A stretch of DNA of 64,000 nt, taken from assembly GCA_039586575.1 (NCBI GenBank), contig JBDHKD010000006.1, forward strand, positions 1 to 64,000, given 5' to 3'. Source of the stretch: G020344215 sp039586575 (GTDB lineage Bacteria > Gemmatimonadota > Gemmatimonadetes > Palauibacterales > KS3-K002). The position numbers were made by a program, and so were the translations under genes. Shown in pieces: positions 44,180 to 53,189 of this stretch (position 1 is the first letter of the stretch; every line of letters starts with the position of its first letter). The notes below the pieces were generated by a model. The model was not told the origin of the DNA. It ran no database searches and saw nothing but the letters and a program-made list of their open reading frames with translations.

Positions 44180-45934
44180 TCATTTCAGATGGCGAGCTGC
44201 TCCCGTCAACGCGATGTCACGGCTCCGGCCGACCTGCAAGTCGATCAAGCCGGTCTCGAGACGTAGTGGACCCTCGACGCGCAGGCTAATGACAAAGTCA
44301 TCGAAAGTGGTCCGGCCGTCGATCGGGGCGGCAAGCTGTAGCCGGTAACTCACTTGCGAGCCTGATGGGGTGGCGAGCAGCATACCGACGCCAGCGGATC
44401 CCCTGAGCCCGGAATTCACACCGAACAGCGCCTCGTTAGCCCAGACGCGGCCGCCATCCACGAAGGCGACGAGTCCGAGATCGGCCAAGCGGCCCAGCGA
44501 GCCAATAAGGAACTGGTCCTCCAGTCGCACCACGGCGCGGGCTCCACCCGGATAGCGATGGCTATCGTACCCGGCCAGACCCCACGGTCCACCCAGGGTG
44601 AGTTGGAACGGAACGGTCACATCCCAGCCGGCGCTCAGACGACCGTCAAGCTTGATCGTCCGGCCCGGGCTCAGCTGCCAGATGTTGATCCACTGCAGCG
44701 TGCCAAGCACGTCACGCCATTCCCGCTCTTCATAGTCGCGCCGGGCCTCTACGGTCCCTCGGATCAGCGAGAACCAGTTACCCTGTACCCGCGAGCCGCC
44801 ATACAGATCGAGCGCGGCGAGCACGTGGCTGTCGCTGGAGCCGAAGGCGGCCGACGCCAAACCGAGCATCAGGTCGGCCGACGCGCCGATCGCGATGTCT
44901 TCCTGCGCCAGCAGGGTCGTCATTCCCTGCTTGCGCACGAAGTCCAGCCCGCGGACCCCAACCAGCAGGTTCAAGCGCAGAGATTGGCGCGGCCGCAGCG
45001 CCAGGTCGCCAAGCCGAGCCACATCTTCACCCAAAGCTTCCAGAGCCAAGGCCGTGGCCGAATCGCGAGGGAAGGCGGCACCGTAATCCAAATCCTCGTA
45101 AGAGACGGTTAACCCGTAGGAGCCGAGCTTCGTAGCGCGCCCGCGCGGTGCCGCCAATACCCGTAACGCTCCACCACCCTGCATCCCCACCTGGGTCAGC
45201 GGCAGGAACAGCTCACGGCGTCCCTCCGAGTCGCCCAGGAAGTACCCGAACCACCGTTCCCCATAGAGCACCTCCTGGAAGGCCGCCCACCGGCCCACCA
45301 ACCCGACGAACGGATAGCCGATCGCCTCACGCAGTATCCAGCCCGGCTCCGTACGGACCGCCAGCAGACTGGCGTCCCAGCGACTGCCAAGAAACTGCGG
45401 ATCGAAGAAAGCGCCGCCGACATCCTCGCGACCGGGCCGCGTGACAAACAGAACCTCCACCGCCTTTCCGGTCCCGGCGACATTCCGCTCCGCCAGGCTG
45501 AGCCCGACGATCGACGCCCCACCACCCAGCTGCAGCCGCGGGTCGATGCGCAACGACCAGTCATCCTGCGTCGTCACCGTCACATCGTAGTCACCGTCGC
45601 GCCGACGCTCCGCCTCCACCATCGCCGATTGGATGAAGAGATACCCGCGCAGCAACCGCTCGCTCTCTTCCAACCGCAGGCGATCGAAGCAGTCACCTTC
45701 GCGGAAGAGCAGCTCCCTACGGATGACACCCTCATTGGTCTCTGCATGCAGCCAGTTAGCCGCATCATAGAACTTCGACATCACACCGTTCGAGGTCTCA
45801 CCGAAAACCCTTTCGTTGTGTATGTCGATGCTCGCTATGCGCCCGTCCTCACACGCACCCCTGCCCTGTGCCCAAGCGACAGGCGCGATGGCCAGCGTGG
45901 CCACGCTCGCTACGAGGAGCGGGAACTGTTTCAC
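44180..45934 (-). CDS. outer-membrane BamA/surface-antigen-family protein
   Basis: This encodes 584 residues with signal MKQFPLLVASVATLAIAPVAWAQ. Residues 30-130 look like one POTRA domain (IASIDIHNERVF...REGDCFDRLRLEESERLLRG...DYDVTVTTQDDWSL). The remainder is a barrel: GLAGYDSHRYPGGARAVVRLE has the surface-antigen pattern and VAFVDGGRVW is typical of the last strands. Proteins like this insert or secrete outer-membrane components. With the DUF547 and the barrel protein downstream it forms a three-gene leftward cluster (45934-41123). Confidence 0.82.
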   Translation of the reverse strand: MKQFPLLVASVATLAIAPVAWAQGRGACEDGRIASIDIHNERVFGETSNGVMSKFYDAANWLHAETNEGVIRRELLFREGDCFDRLRLEESERLLRGYLFIQSAMVEAERRRDGDYDVTVTTQDDWSLRIDPRLQLGGGASIVGLSLAERNVAGTGKAVEVLFVTRPGREDVGGAFFDPQFLGSRWDASLLAVRTEPGWILREAIGYPFVGLVGRWAAFQEVLYGERWFGYFLGDSEGRRELFLPLTQVGMQGGGALRVLAAPRGRATKLGSYGLTVSYEDLDYGAAFPRDSATALALEALGEDVARLGDLALRPRQSLRLNLLVGVRGLDFVRKQGMTTLLAQEDIAIGASADLMLGLASAAFGSSDSHVLAALDLYGGSRVQGNWFSLIRGTVEARRDYEEREWRDVLGTLQWINIWQLSPGRTIKLDGRLSAGWDVTVPFQLTLGGPWGLAGYDSHRYPGGARAVVRLEDQFLIGSLGRLADLGLVAFVDGGRVWANEALFGVNSGLRGSAGVGMLLATPSGSQVSYRLQLAAPIDGRTTFDDFVISLRVEGPLRLETGLIDLQVGRSRDIALTGAARHLK

Positions 45935-45993
45935 ACTCGCGGAGTTGAAGGAAGGTTACACTCTCGAGGTAGTCGGCTTCCGCAACCTCTCAT

Positions 45994-46395
45994 TCAATCG
46001 GTTGACCCAAAGAGATCCTCTTGGCCCGGATCGTCCGACTCATGCCCCACGAGATACCGGATGCGGTCCTCCCAACGCCCCACATCCATACCACCCTCGT
46101 GAAGCAGCATCCGCCTCAACACGGGGCTCAACACCGACAGATCCTCCAGCAGATCCGCCGCCGCCGAGCGTAGCTCCACCAGCTTGAATTCCTCATCGCT
46201 CGATGCTCCCATGTCGCGGCGAATCGCCTCCTCCGAACGCGACGCGACGATAGGGTCATCCATCGTCGCCACGTAAACCTGCGTCCGGCGGCCGGGGCCG
46301 CGATCGTCTTCGATGGGCACGAGACCGACAATCTGCTCCGATCGCCAGTATTTCCCATACCCCAGATAGACCAGCCGGTTCGCCTTGATCTCCAC
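45994..46395 (-). CDS. RemA/DUF370-like protein with C-terminal extension
   Basis: This 133-residue protein starts with GTG at 46395, with GGGAGG 7 nt upstream. The first 65 residues (KANRLVYLGYGKYWRSEQIV, then GRRTQVYVATMDDPIVASRS) follow the pattern of the RemA/DUF370 family, DNA-binding regulators of matrix genes in Firmicutes: LGYG near the start, GRRT in the middle. The last 60 residues are an acidic helical extension. The similarity is by eye. Longer frames upstream cross the AT-rich promoter region. It is divergent from the ArsR gene. Confidence 0.6.
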   Translation of the reverse strand: MEIKANRLVYLGYGKYWRSEQIVGLVPIEDDRGPGRRTQVYVATMDDPIVASRSEEAIRRDMGASSDEEFKLVELRSAAADLLEDLSVLSPVLRRMLLHEGGMDVGRWEDRIRYLVGHESDDPGQEDLFGSTD

Positions 46396-46520
46396 AATCG
46401 CCTCCCGCTCGGGGCTCAGGTCAGGGCAACGCCTAATCTTCGGCCGCCAGTTTACAGCGGTCAAGAAAGAGCGGCACGCCGACCCACCCCGCCGCCCCGA
46501 ACCCCACCCCTGCCCCCCGG

Positions 46521-46550
46521 TTGACATATAGATATTGATATATATATTAT
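46521..46550 (+). promoter_or_regulatory. AT-rich promoter/operator of the ArsR-RND operon
   Basis: TTGACA (46521-46526) is followed by TATATT or TATTAT at spacer 16-18. Overlapping ATAT words (ATATAGATATTGATATATATATT) make dyads typical of ArsR-family operators, so the adjacent regulator probably represses here. The tract stands out sharply from the GC-rich surroundings. Confidence 0.75.
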
Positions 46551-46571
46551 GGAGCATATTTGGAGGTGCTT

Positions 46572-46877
46572 ATGAAGCCCAGGTCGCAGAATCTCTCCGC
46601 CGATGCCGCTCGCCAGGCCGCTGCCATGCTCAAGTGCATCGGACACCCGGTCCGCCTCCTGATCATCGAGCTGCTGGACCGTAGTGGCGAACTGAACGTC
46701 ACGGCGATTCACGAGGCGCTGGGCATCGAGCAGGCCGTTGCCTCTCAGCACCTGAACCTCATGCGTGACAAGGGGATCCTCGGCGGGCGTCGTGACGGCG
46801 TGAACGTCTACTACCGGATCCTCGATCCGAGGGTCACCAAGGTGATCGATTGCATACACGACCATTGCGAGCTGTAG
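46572..46877 (+). CDS. ArsR-family transcriptional repressor
   Basis: This 101-residue winged-helix regulator has MLKCIGHPVRLLIIELL (first helices), LNVTAIHEALGIEQAVASQHLNLMRDKGIL (recognition helix) and RRDGVNVYYRI (wing). Cysteines occur at LKCIGH and in the C-terminal DCIHDHCEL. The classical ArsR/SmtB CxC metal site is missing. Paired cysteines of this kind occur in BigR/SqrR-like thiol or persulfide sensors, so either metal or sulfur sensing is possible. The ATG at 46572 follows GGAGG; TTG 46560 is less likely. Confidence 0.88.
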   Translation: MKPRSQNLSADAARQAAAMLKCIGHPVRLLIIELLDRSGELNVTAIHEALGIEQAVASQHLNLMRDKGILGGRRDGVNVYYRILDPRVTKVIDCIHDHCEL

Positions 46878-46911
46878 GTGGCCTTTCATTTCAGCCCGAA
46901 CATATGAGCAC

Positions 46912-48273
46912 ATGTATACGCTAATGAAAACCGTTCCGGCTTCACTCCTGGCTCTGGCGATCTTGGTGACACCCGTCTTGGCGCAGGACGAAGGGCTGGC
47001 GGGTAACGCCACGCGGCCACTGACCCTGGCGGAGGCGGTGAGCGAGGCCTTGGCGGGGAACCCGGAGCTGAACATCGCGCTGGCGCGGGCCGACATGGCG
47101 GGCGCCGAGGGTAAGAAGGCGGCCTCGCCGTTGTGGCCCTGGGTCGACGTTGGAACCGGATACACGCGGTCGGTGGATCCGGTATTCGTTTTCGGCACCA
47201 AGCTCCGCCAGGGGACGTTCGGACCCGGTGATCTGGACTTCGAGGTGCTGAACAACCCCGACGCGATCGGCGACTGGTCGGCGTACGCGTCGATCCGTTG
47301 GAGTCTGCTCGACCCGGGGATTTGGGCCGGTCGCTCGTCGGCCAAGCGCCAGGCCGAGGCCGCCGCCTGGTCGGCAGTACGTGCGCGCGAGGCGACGGTG
47401 TTGATGACTCATCTGCACTACTACCGCGCGCTGGCGGCGGGCGCGCAGCTGGCGGCCGCCCGAACGGCGGTGGAGGCGAGAGAGGCGACTCGGGATCTGT
47501 TGCGGAGGCGGAACGAGCGGGGCTTGCTCACCGACGCGGACCTGCTGCAGGCGGAGGCGGAGCTGGCGGCGGCGCTGGCACAGGAGGTCGAAGCGGAGCG
47601 CGGTCGGCTGGACGCGCTTCAGGATCTGGGACGTCACCTGGGCTGGAGCCCTGACACCCTGCCGCTGCCCGTCGGTTCGCTACCCGAGCCGGTCCTGGTC
47701 GAGGATAAGAGGTTCGATCCGCAGCAGCGTGCCGATGTTAGGGCGCGCGGCGCTGCGGTGGAAGCCGCCGAAGCGGCGCGAACTCGCGCCAGCTTGGCCT
47801 ATATCCCGGCCGTCGATGTCTTCGGCCAGTACGGAACGCACAGCACGGACGCGTTCTCGTTCGATGCCAACAACTGGACCGTTGGTGTCGCACTCCGCTG
47901 GGGCATCTTCAACGGTTTCGGCCGGGCGGCCGACCTGGAGCAGGCGAGGCTGCGGCGGCGTGTGGCCCGCATCGAGTACGATAAGGCGCTGCGCGACGCA
48001 GCGAGCGAGCTCGACCAAACGGAGCGCGCAGTCCGTAGCGCGCGCCGGCAAATCGAGGCCACGCGCGCGGCCGAAGCGGCAGCCGAGCGAGGTCGTGAAC
48101 TGATGCGCAGGCGCTTCGAGGAAGGCCTGGCCACGGCTGCCGATCTGCTGCAAGCGGAGTCGCGGGCGACCGCGATGCGCGAGCGGGCAATCACGGCTCT
48201 GGCGAACTACCACATGGCTGTCGCGCAACTCGAATTCGTGCGTTCGCAAACCAACTTTGAGGATCAGCGATGA
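46912..48273 (+). CDS. TolC-family outer-membrane efflux channel
   Basis: This 453-residue protein has signal MKTVPASLLALAILVTPVLAQ and two repeats of long coiled helices with LLQAEAELAAALAQEVEAER and LLQAESRATAMRERAITAL, the OEP pattern. A glycine-containing beta segment (YIPAVDVFGQYGTHS, WTVGVALRWGIFNGF) sits between. It makes the outer-membrane duct for the pump below. The ATG at 46924 is an alternative start that gives a better signal peptide. Its stop overlaps the adaptor ATG. Confidence 0.93.
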   Translation: MYTLMKTVPASLLALAILVTPVLAQDEGLAGNATRPLTLAEAVSEALAGNPELNIALARADMAGAEGKKAASPLWPWVDVGTGYTRSVDPVFVFGTKLRQGTFGPGDLDFEVLNNPDAIGDWSAYASIRWSLLDPGIWAGRSSAKRQAEAAAWSAVRAREATVLMTHLHYYRALAAGAQLAAARTAVEAREATRDLLRRRNERGLLTDADLLQAEAELAAALAQEVEAERGRLDALQDLGRHLGWSPDTLPLPVGSLPEPVLVEDKRFDPQQRADVRARGAAVEAAEAARTRASLAYIPAVDVFGQYGTHSTDAFSFDANNWTVGVALRWGIFNGFGRAADLEQARLRRRVARIEYDKALRDAASELDQTERAVRSARRQIEATRAAEAAAERGRELMRRRFEEGLATAADLLQAESRATAMRERAITALANYHMAVAQLEFVRSQTNFEDQR

Positions 48274-49355
48274 AGTGGATCAGCGGAACTCTTGGACTTA
48301 CCGCCGTGCTGGCCGTAGCGGCGTGCGGCGGCGAGCCGGGCGAGCTCAACCCGAGCTCTACTCCGGTGGACGTGGCTGCGTCGACACCGGTGACCTCGCG
48401 GGGACTGATCACGGCGCCGGGAACGGTCGTGGCCGAGGAGGAGGCCCAGTTGGCGACGCGAGCCAGCGGGCGGATCAGTCGCGTATACGTCGATATTGGC
48501 GCTACGGTCGCGGCTGGCGATCCGCTGGTCGCGCTGAATAGCGACGAGATCGACGCCCGGATCGGGAGTGCCGAGGCGGCGGCGGAACTCGCCCGCCAGT
48601 GGTACAGCCGGATCGCGGCGCTCGAGGAAGACGGCGCGGCAACCGCACAGGAACTCGACGATGCCAACGCCCGACTGGAGATGGCCGAGGCGGCGCTGCG
48701 AGACGTCCGGGCGCAGCGCGACTACGTCATCCTGCGTGCCCCGTTCCCCGGCGTGATCACCGAGCGCCGGGCCGATACCGGCGACCTCGCGATGCCCGGC
48801 GTACCTCTCCTCAAGATCATTGGATCGGGAGGCATCAAGATCGAGGCCGACTTGCCCGCCGACCTGGCGGGACAGCTCCGAGTCGGCGACCGCATCGGTA
48901 TCCACCGGCCCGAATCAGCGGAGCGCTTCGCCGCTCATATCACCCGATTGGTGCCGGCCGTAGAGCGAGCCAGCCGCCGCTTCCGAGTCGAGGCGCATTT
49001 CGATGCCGATTCGACGGGGCTGCCGGCCATCCCTACGGGAACGTTCGTGCGGGTCGAGCTGAGCGAGCGATCCGCAACCACACGGTGGATCCCGGCCGAC
49101 GTCGTCGTGAGTCGCGGGCAGCTGACCGGCGTGTTCGTCGTGGAAGGCAGCGAGCTGCGACTGCGCTGGATCCGCCTCGGCCAGCGCTTCGGCGAGGCGG
49201 TCGAGATGCTCGCCGGACCCGACGGCGAGCCGCTTCTGGTGCGCGACCCGGCGCCGACCCTGGTGGACGGACAGCCCACCGGCCGGGTTCAGCGCCGCGC
49301 CTGGCAGCCACCGCTCGCCGGGCTGCGGACCGTTAGCCGGGAGGGCGAGCGATGA
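48270..49355 (+). CDS. RND efflux periplasmic adaptor lipoprotein
   Basis: This 361-residue membrane-fusion protein begins with a lipoprotein signal (MKWISGTLGLTAVLAVAAC). The split lipoyl domain appears as ATRASGRISRVYVDIGATVAAGDPLVAL and VILRAPFPGVITERRADTGDLAMPG, with a coiled-coil hairpin in between. A beta barrel follows (KIEADLPADLAGQLRVGDRI). It links the RND pump to the TolC channel. Overlaps of four bases on both sides show tight coupling. Confidence 0.93.
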   Translation: MKWISGTLGLTAVLAVAACGGEPGELNPSSTPVDVAASTPVTSRGLITAPGTVVAEEEAQLATRASGRISRVYVDIGATVAAGDPLVALNSDEIDARIGSAEAAAELARQWYSRIAALEEDGAATAQELDDANARLEMAEAALRDVRAQRDYVILRAPFPGVITERRADTGDLAMPGVPLLKIIGSGGIKIEADLPADLAGQLRVGDRIGIHRPESAERFAAHITRLVPAVERASRRFRVEAHFDADSTGLPAIPTGTFVRVELSERSATTRWIPADVVVSRGQLTGVFVVEGSELRLRWIRLGQRFGEAVEMLAGPDGEPLLVRDPAPTLVDGQPTGRVQRRAWQPPLAGLRTVSREGER

Positions 49356-52300
49356 GCAGCGATTTCGCCGGTAGACTAGCCGACGCCTTCCTGGTCTCGA
49401 AGCTCACGCCGCTGTTGCTCGCAGGAGCGCTGGCGCTCGGGCTTTACACCGTCGTCACGCTGCCCAGCGAGGAGGAGCCGCAGATCATCGTTCCCCTGGC
49501 CGACATCTACCTGCCGATGCCGGGCGCTGTGCCGGAGGAGATCGAGAACCGGCTGCTGATCCCAATGGAGAACGTTCTCTCCGGCATCGAAGGCGTCGAG
49601 TACATCTACAGCCATGCGCAGCCGGGTTTCGGCCTGGTCACCGTACGCTACGAAGTCGGCCGCGACATGGAAGAGAGCCTGGTCCAGTTGTACACGACGA
49701 TGATCAGGTACGCCGACCGCATGCCACCGGGCTTCAGCATGCCGCTGGTCAAGACGGTAACCATCGATGACGTACCGTTCTTCACCGTCACGTTGACCGG
49801 CGAGGACTACGATCACACGGCGCTGCGGGCAATCGCGGACGAGTTGCGGGTAGCGCTCGAGGCCGTGCCCGAGGTGCGCGATGTGTCGGTCATCGGCGGC
49901 TACCCGCGCGAGATCCGGGTGGAGCTTTCACCCGAGCGGATGGCCGCCTATGGCGTCGACCCGTTGATCATCGCCCAGCGTCTGCGCCAGGCCAATTTGA
50001 ACGTCGATGCCGGCGAGTACACGAGGGGCGGCGAGGTCGTTCGCGTTACGGCCGGCCCCTTCCTGAGCTCGGCCCGCGACGTCGAGTCCGTCGTTCTCGA
50101 CGTGCGTGACGGAGCGCTGGTCCAGGTGTCCGACGTGGCCGAGGTGATCGACGGCCCCCAGGAGGTAGGCACCTACACGTTCCACGGCACGCCCGGCGCA
50201 CCGCTCGAACCGATGGTGACGATAGCCGTCGCCAAGCGACCCGGTGCCGACGCCACCCAGCTGGGCCGCGCCCTGGAGTCGAAGACCGATGCCTTGCACG
50301 GACGCGTCGTCCCCAGCGACGTCGAGGTCCACACGACGCGCAACTACGGCGAGACGGCCCGCGAGAAGGTGACCACGCTGAAGGAGCACCTGCTATTGGC
50401 AATCCTGGCGGTGGGCCTCGTCGTGGCGGTGGCGATGGGGTGGCGGAGCGCGGTGATCGTGATGATCTCCGTACCCATCACCTTCGCGCTCACCCTGTTC
50501 GTCTATCAGTTCTTCGGCTACACGCTGAACCGTGTGACCCTGTTCGCGTTGATCTTCGTGACCGGGATCGTGATTGACGACTCGATCATCGTGGCGGAGA
50601 ACATGGAGCGGCACTTCGCGATGCGGGATCGACCGCTGCGCGCCGCCGCGCGCGCCGCCGTCAACGAGGTCGGCAACCCGACCATCCTGGCGACGCTCAC
50701 GGTGATCGCCGCCGTGCTGCCGATGCTCTTCGTCTCGGGCCTCATGGGTCCCTACATGAGCCCCATGCCCATCGGGGCCACGGTGGCCATGCTCTTCTCG
50801 CTCGCCGTCGCCCTGATCGGCACGCCCTGGCTGGCCTACCGCCTGCTGCGCGGCAGTCACGCCGAGAAGGAGGCGCCCGCCTACGTGCTGGAGGAGACAC
50901 GCATCTACAAGGCCTATCGCAAGGTGATGGACCCGCTGCTCCGCCGGCCGCTCTGGATGTGGGCTATGCTGGGGACGGTGACGGTGCTGTTGCTGGGTGC
51001 GACGGCGATGTTCTTCACGCGCTCCGTGTCGGTGAAGATGCTCCCGTTCGACGACAAGAACGAGATGCAGATCATCGTCGACATGCCCGAGCGGACTCCG
51101 CTCGAGACGACAGTCGCCGTGACACAGGACATGGTGCGCGAGTTGGAGGCGATACCCGAGATCGCCGATGTTCAGCTCTACGCGGGCACCGCCGCGCCGT
51201 TCAACTTCAACGGCATGATCCGCCACTACTACTTGCGGCGTGGCTCGAACGTCGCCGACATCCAGGTGAACCTCGTACACAAATCGCAGCGCGGCGACCA
51301 GAGCCACGACATCGCCAAGCGGATCCGGCCCCTCGTCGAAGAAGTGGCCCGACGTTCGGGCTCTGGGGCACGCGTGAAGGTCGTGGAGGTCCCGCCCGGG
51401 CCGCCGGTGCTATCCACGCTGGTCGCCGAGATCTACGGGCCCGATGCCAGGTCGCAGCGGGATGTCGCTCAGCAGGTGCGTGAACGGTTCGCCGAGCATC
51501 CCAGCGTCGTCGACATCGACTGGTCGCTCACGGAGCCGCAGCGCGAGATCCGGCTCCAGGTCGATGAGCAGAAAGCCGCGCTGAGCGGCATCGCCAAGGC
51601 CTCGATCGTCCAGGCGACGCACATGGCCCTCGGCGGGTCCGTCGTCACTCACCTGTCCGAGCCGACGGCGCGGACGCTCGTGCCGGTCAGGGTGCGAGTG
51701 ACCGAGGGCGATCGCTCCGGCGTCGACCGACTAGGCGCCCTGCACATCGCCTCGCTGGCGGGGCAGCTCGTGCCGCTCAGCGAACTGGTCAACCTCGAAC
51801 TCGAGGAGGTGCCACAGGTCATCGACCGGAAGAACGGTCAGCGTGTGATCTATGTGACGGCCGAAGTCGCCGGCGCGGCGGAGAGCCCGGTCTACGCGAT
51901 CCTCGACCTGCAGGACCGGATCGCCGAGATCGAGTTGCCGTCAGGTGCCAAACTCGGCCAACTCTACACGCGGCAGCCCGGCGCCGTCGAACAGCCCGTC
52001 ATGAAGTGGGACGGCGAGTGGCAGGTCACCTACGAGGTCTTCCGCGACCTGGGGATCGCCTTCGCCGGGGCGCTCCTGCTGATCTACGTCCTCATCGTCG
52101 CCTGGTTCGGCTCCTTTATCGCGCCACTGGTGATGATGACGGCGATCCCGCTCACCCTGGTCGGCATCGCACCGGGCCATCTCATCTTCGGCGCATTCTT
52201 CACCGCAACCTCGATGATCGGCATGATCGCGCTGGCCGGGATCATGGTGCGCAACGGGATCCTGCTGATCGACTATCTGGAAGCCCGACGTTCCGCCGGC

Positions 52301-52543
52301 ATCGCCCTCGAGCAGGCGGTCATCGAGGCCGGGGCGGTACGCACCCGTCCCATCGCGCTGACCGCCGGAACCGTCGTGATCGGCGCCATCGTCATCCTCT
52401 TCGACCCCATCTTCGAGGGCCTGGCAGTATCCCTGATCACGGGTGCCTTGGCTTCCACCATCCTGACCCTGGTCGTCGTACCCAGCATCTACTTCCTGGT
52501 CCACCGCCAGCGCACAGGCCAGACCACGCCGGAGAAGAACTAA
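49352..52543 (+). CDS. RND-family efflux transporter
   Basis: This is a 1063-residue inner-membrane pump with the twelve-helix RND layout. The proton-relay helix has GIVIDDSIIVAENMERHF (paired Asp), and later AGIMVRNGILLIDYLEARRS. Two large periplasmic loops are present (residues 40-335 and about 560-870). MMTAIPLTLVGIAPGHLIFG is the helix 10-11 region. Homology by eye is to the AcrB/HAE1 class rather than CzcA metal pumps. Size, adaptor and channel give a complete tripartite pump; the substrate is unknown. Confidence 0.95.
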   Translation: MSSDFAGRLADAFLVSKLTPLLLAGALALGLYTVVTLPSEEEPQIIVPLADIYLPMPGAVPEEIENRLLIPMENVLSGIEGVEYIYSHAQPGFGLVTVRYEVGRDMEESLVQLYTTMIRYADRMPPGFSMPLVKTVTIDDVPFFTVTLTGEDYDHTALRAIADELRVALEAVPEVRDVSVIGGYPREIRVELSPERMAAYGVDPLIIAQRLRQANLNVDAGEYTRGGEVVRVTAGPFLSSARDVESVVLDVRDGALVQVSDVAEVIDGPQEVGTYTFHGTPGAPLEPMVTIAVAKRPGADATQLGRALESKTDALHGRVVPSDVEVHTTRNYGETAREKVTTLKEHLLLAILAVGLVVAVAMGWRSAVIVMISVPITFALTLFVYQFFGYTLNRVTLFALIFVTGIVIDDSIIVAENMERHFAMRDRPLRAAARAAVNEVGNPTILATLTVIAAVLPMLFVSGLMGPYMSPMPIGATVAMLFSLAVALIGTPWLAYRLLRGSHAEKEAPAYVLEETRIYKAYRKVMDPLLRRPLWMWAMLGTVTVLLLGATAMFFTRSVSVKMLPFDDKNEMQIIVDMPERTPLETTVAVTQDMVRELEAIPEIADVQLYAGTAAPFNFNGMIRHYYLRRGSNVADIQVNLVHKSQRGDQSHDIAKRIRPLVEEVARRSGSGARVKVVEVPPGPPVLSTLVAEIYGPDARSQRDVAQQVRERFAEHPSVVDIDWSLTEPQREIRLQVDEQKAALSGIAKASIVQATHMALGGSVVTHLSEPTARTLVPVRVRVTEGDRSGVDRLGALHIASLAGQLVPLSELVNLELEEVPQVIDRKNGQRVIYVTAEVAGAAESPVYAILDLQDRIAEIELPSGAKLGQLYTRQPGAVEQPVMKWDGEWQVTYEVFRDLGIAFAGALLLIYVLIVAWFGSFIAPLVMMTAIPLTLVGIAPGHLIFGAFFTATSMIGMIALAGIMVRNGILLIDYLEARRSAGIALEQAVIEAGAVRTRPIALTAGTVVIGAIVILFDPIFEGLAVSLITGALASTILTLVVVPSIYFLVHRQRTGQTTPEKN

Positions 52544-52544
52544 A

Positions 52545-52856
52545 ATGAAACTCGTGCTGTTGATGTATCTGGAGGGTGACGAGAGGTGCGTGAACCGACT
52601 GCTCAGCGAGCAGCAGATCGCCGCCTTCAGTCGATTGCCGATGGAAGGGCACGGGCCTGGGAGCGCCACCGGATGGACCGGAGCGATCCAACCCTATCAC
52701 TCGCAGATCGTCATGGCCATCCTGCCGGACGAGCAGGCCGCGGGCCTACTAGAGGCCGTCGCCGCCTGCACCGGCGTCGAGGACCCGCGCCACCCGATCA
52801 AAGCCGCAACCCTGGACGTCGAAGCGTTCGCCTGTTGTGAGCTCGACAAACCCTAA
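52545..52856 (+). CDS. PII-like/DUF3240-type small protein of the efflux operon
   Basis: This 103-residue protein starts one base after the pump stop. MKLVLLMYLEGDE, RLPMEGHGPGSATGW and HSQIVMAILPDEQAAGLLEAV follow the PII-like ferredoxin-fold pattern of small proteins often coded beside RND pumps. Those may sense ions or nucleotides and control the pump, which is inference here. Cysteines (CTGV; FACCELD) could bind metal. I am not certain of the family name. Confidence 0.6.
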   Translation: MKLVLLMYLEGDERCVNRLLSEQQIAAFSRLPMEGHGPGSATGWTGAIQPYHSQIVMAILPDEQAAGLLEAVAACTGVEDPRHPIKAATLDVEAFACCELDKP

Positions 52857-52870
52857 CATGGTGAGACAAA

Positions 52871-53080
52871 ATGACACTTAACCACAAGATCCGCCTGATC
52901 GCCGGAACGTTCGTTCTGGCCAGCTTGGCCCTCGGTTGGTGGGTCAGCCCCTACTGGTTCCTGTTCACCGCCTTCGTCGGCGTGAACCTGATTCAGTCCT
53001 CGCTGACCAAGTGGTGTCTGATGGAGGACATCCTCCGCTGGACCGGTGTCCACAAGGAGCGGAAAGCGGCCGCCGACTGA
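52871..53080 (+). CDS. DUF2892 (YgaP-type) inner-membrane protein
   Basis: This 69-residue protein has two membrane helices (IRLIAGTFVLASLALGWWV; YWFLFTAFVGVNLIQSSLT) and the DUF2892 end KWCLMEDILRWTGV. In YgaP this region anchors a rhodanese; here it stands alone. Its single Cys follows the second helix. It lies 14 nt after the PII-like gene and ends the ArsR-RND operon, which supports a thiol or sulfur link by inference. Confidence 0.85.
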   Translation: MTLNHKIRLIAGTFVLASLALGWWVSPYWFLFTAFVGVNLIQSSLTKWCLMEDILRWTGVHKERKAAAD

Positions 53081-53189
53081 TCGACGTGGCCCCGGCTTGC
53101 CGGAGAGCGCTTCGCCGGAGAATTTGCACGCTGGCCCCGGTTTTGCATCTAAAGTTCCTTTGGCACCGCACCCAGGGAGACCAGGAACA

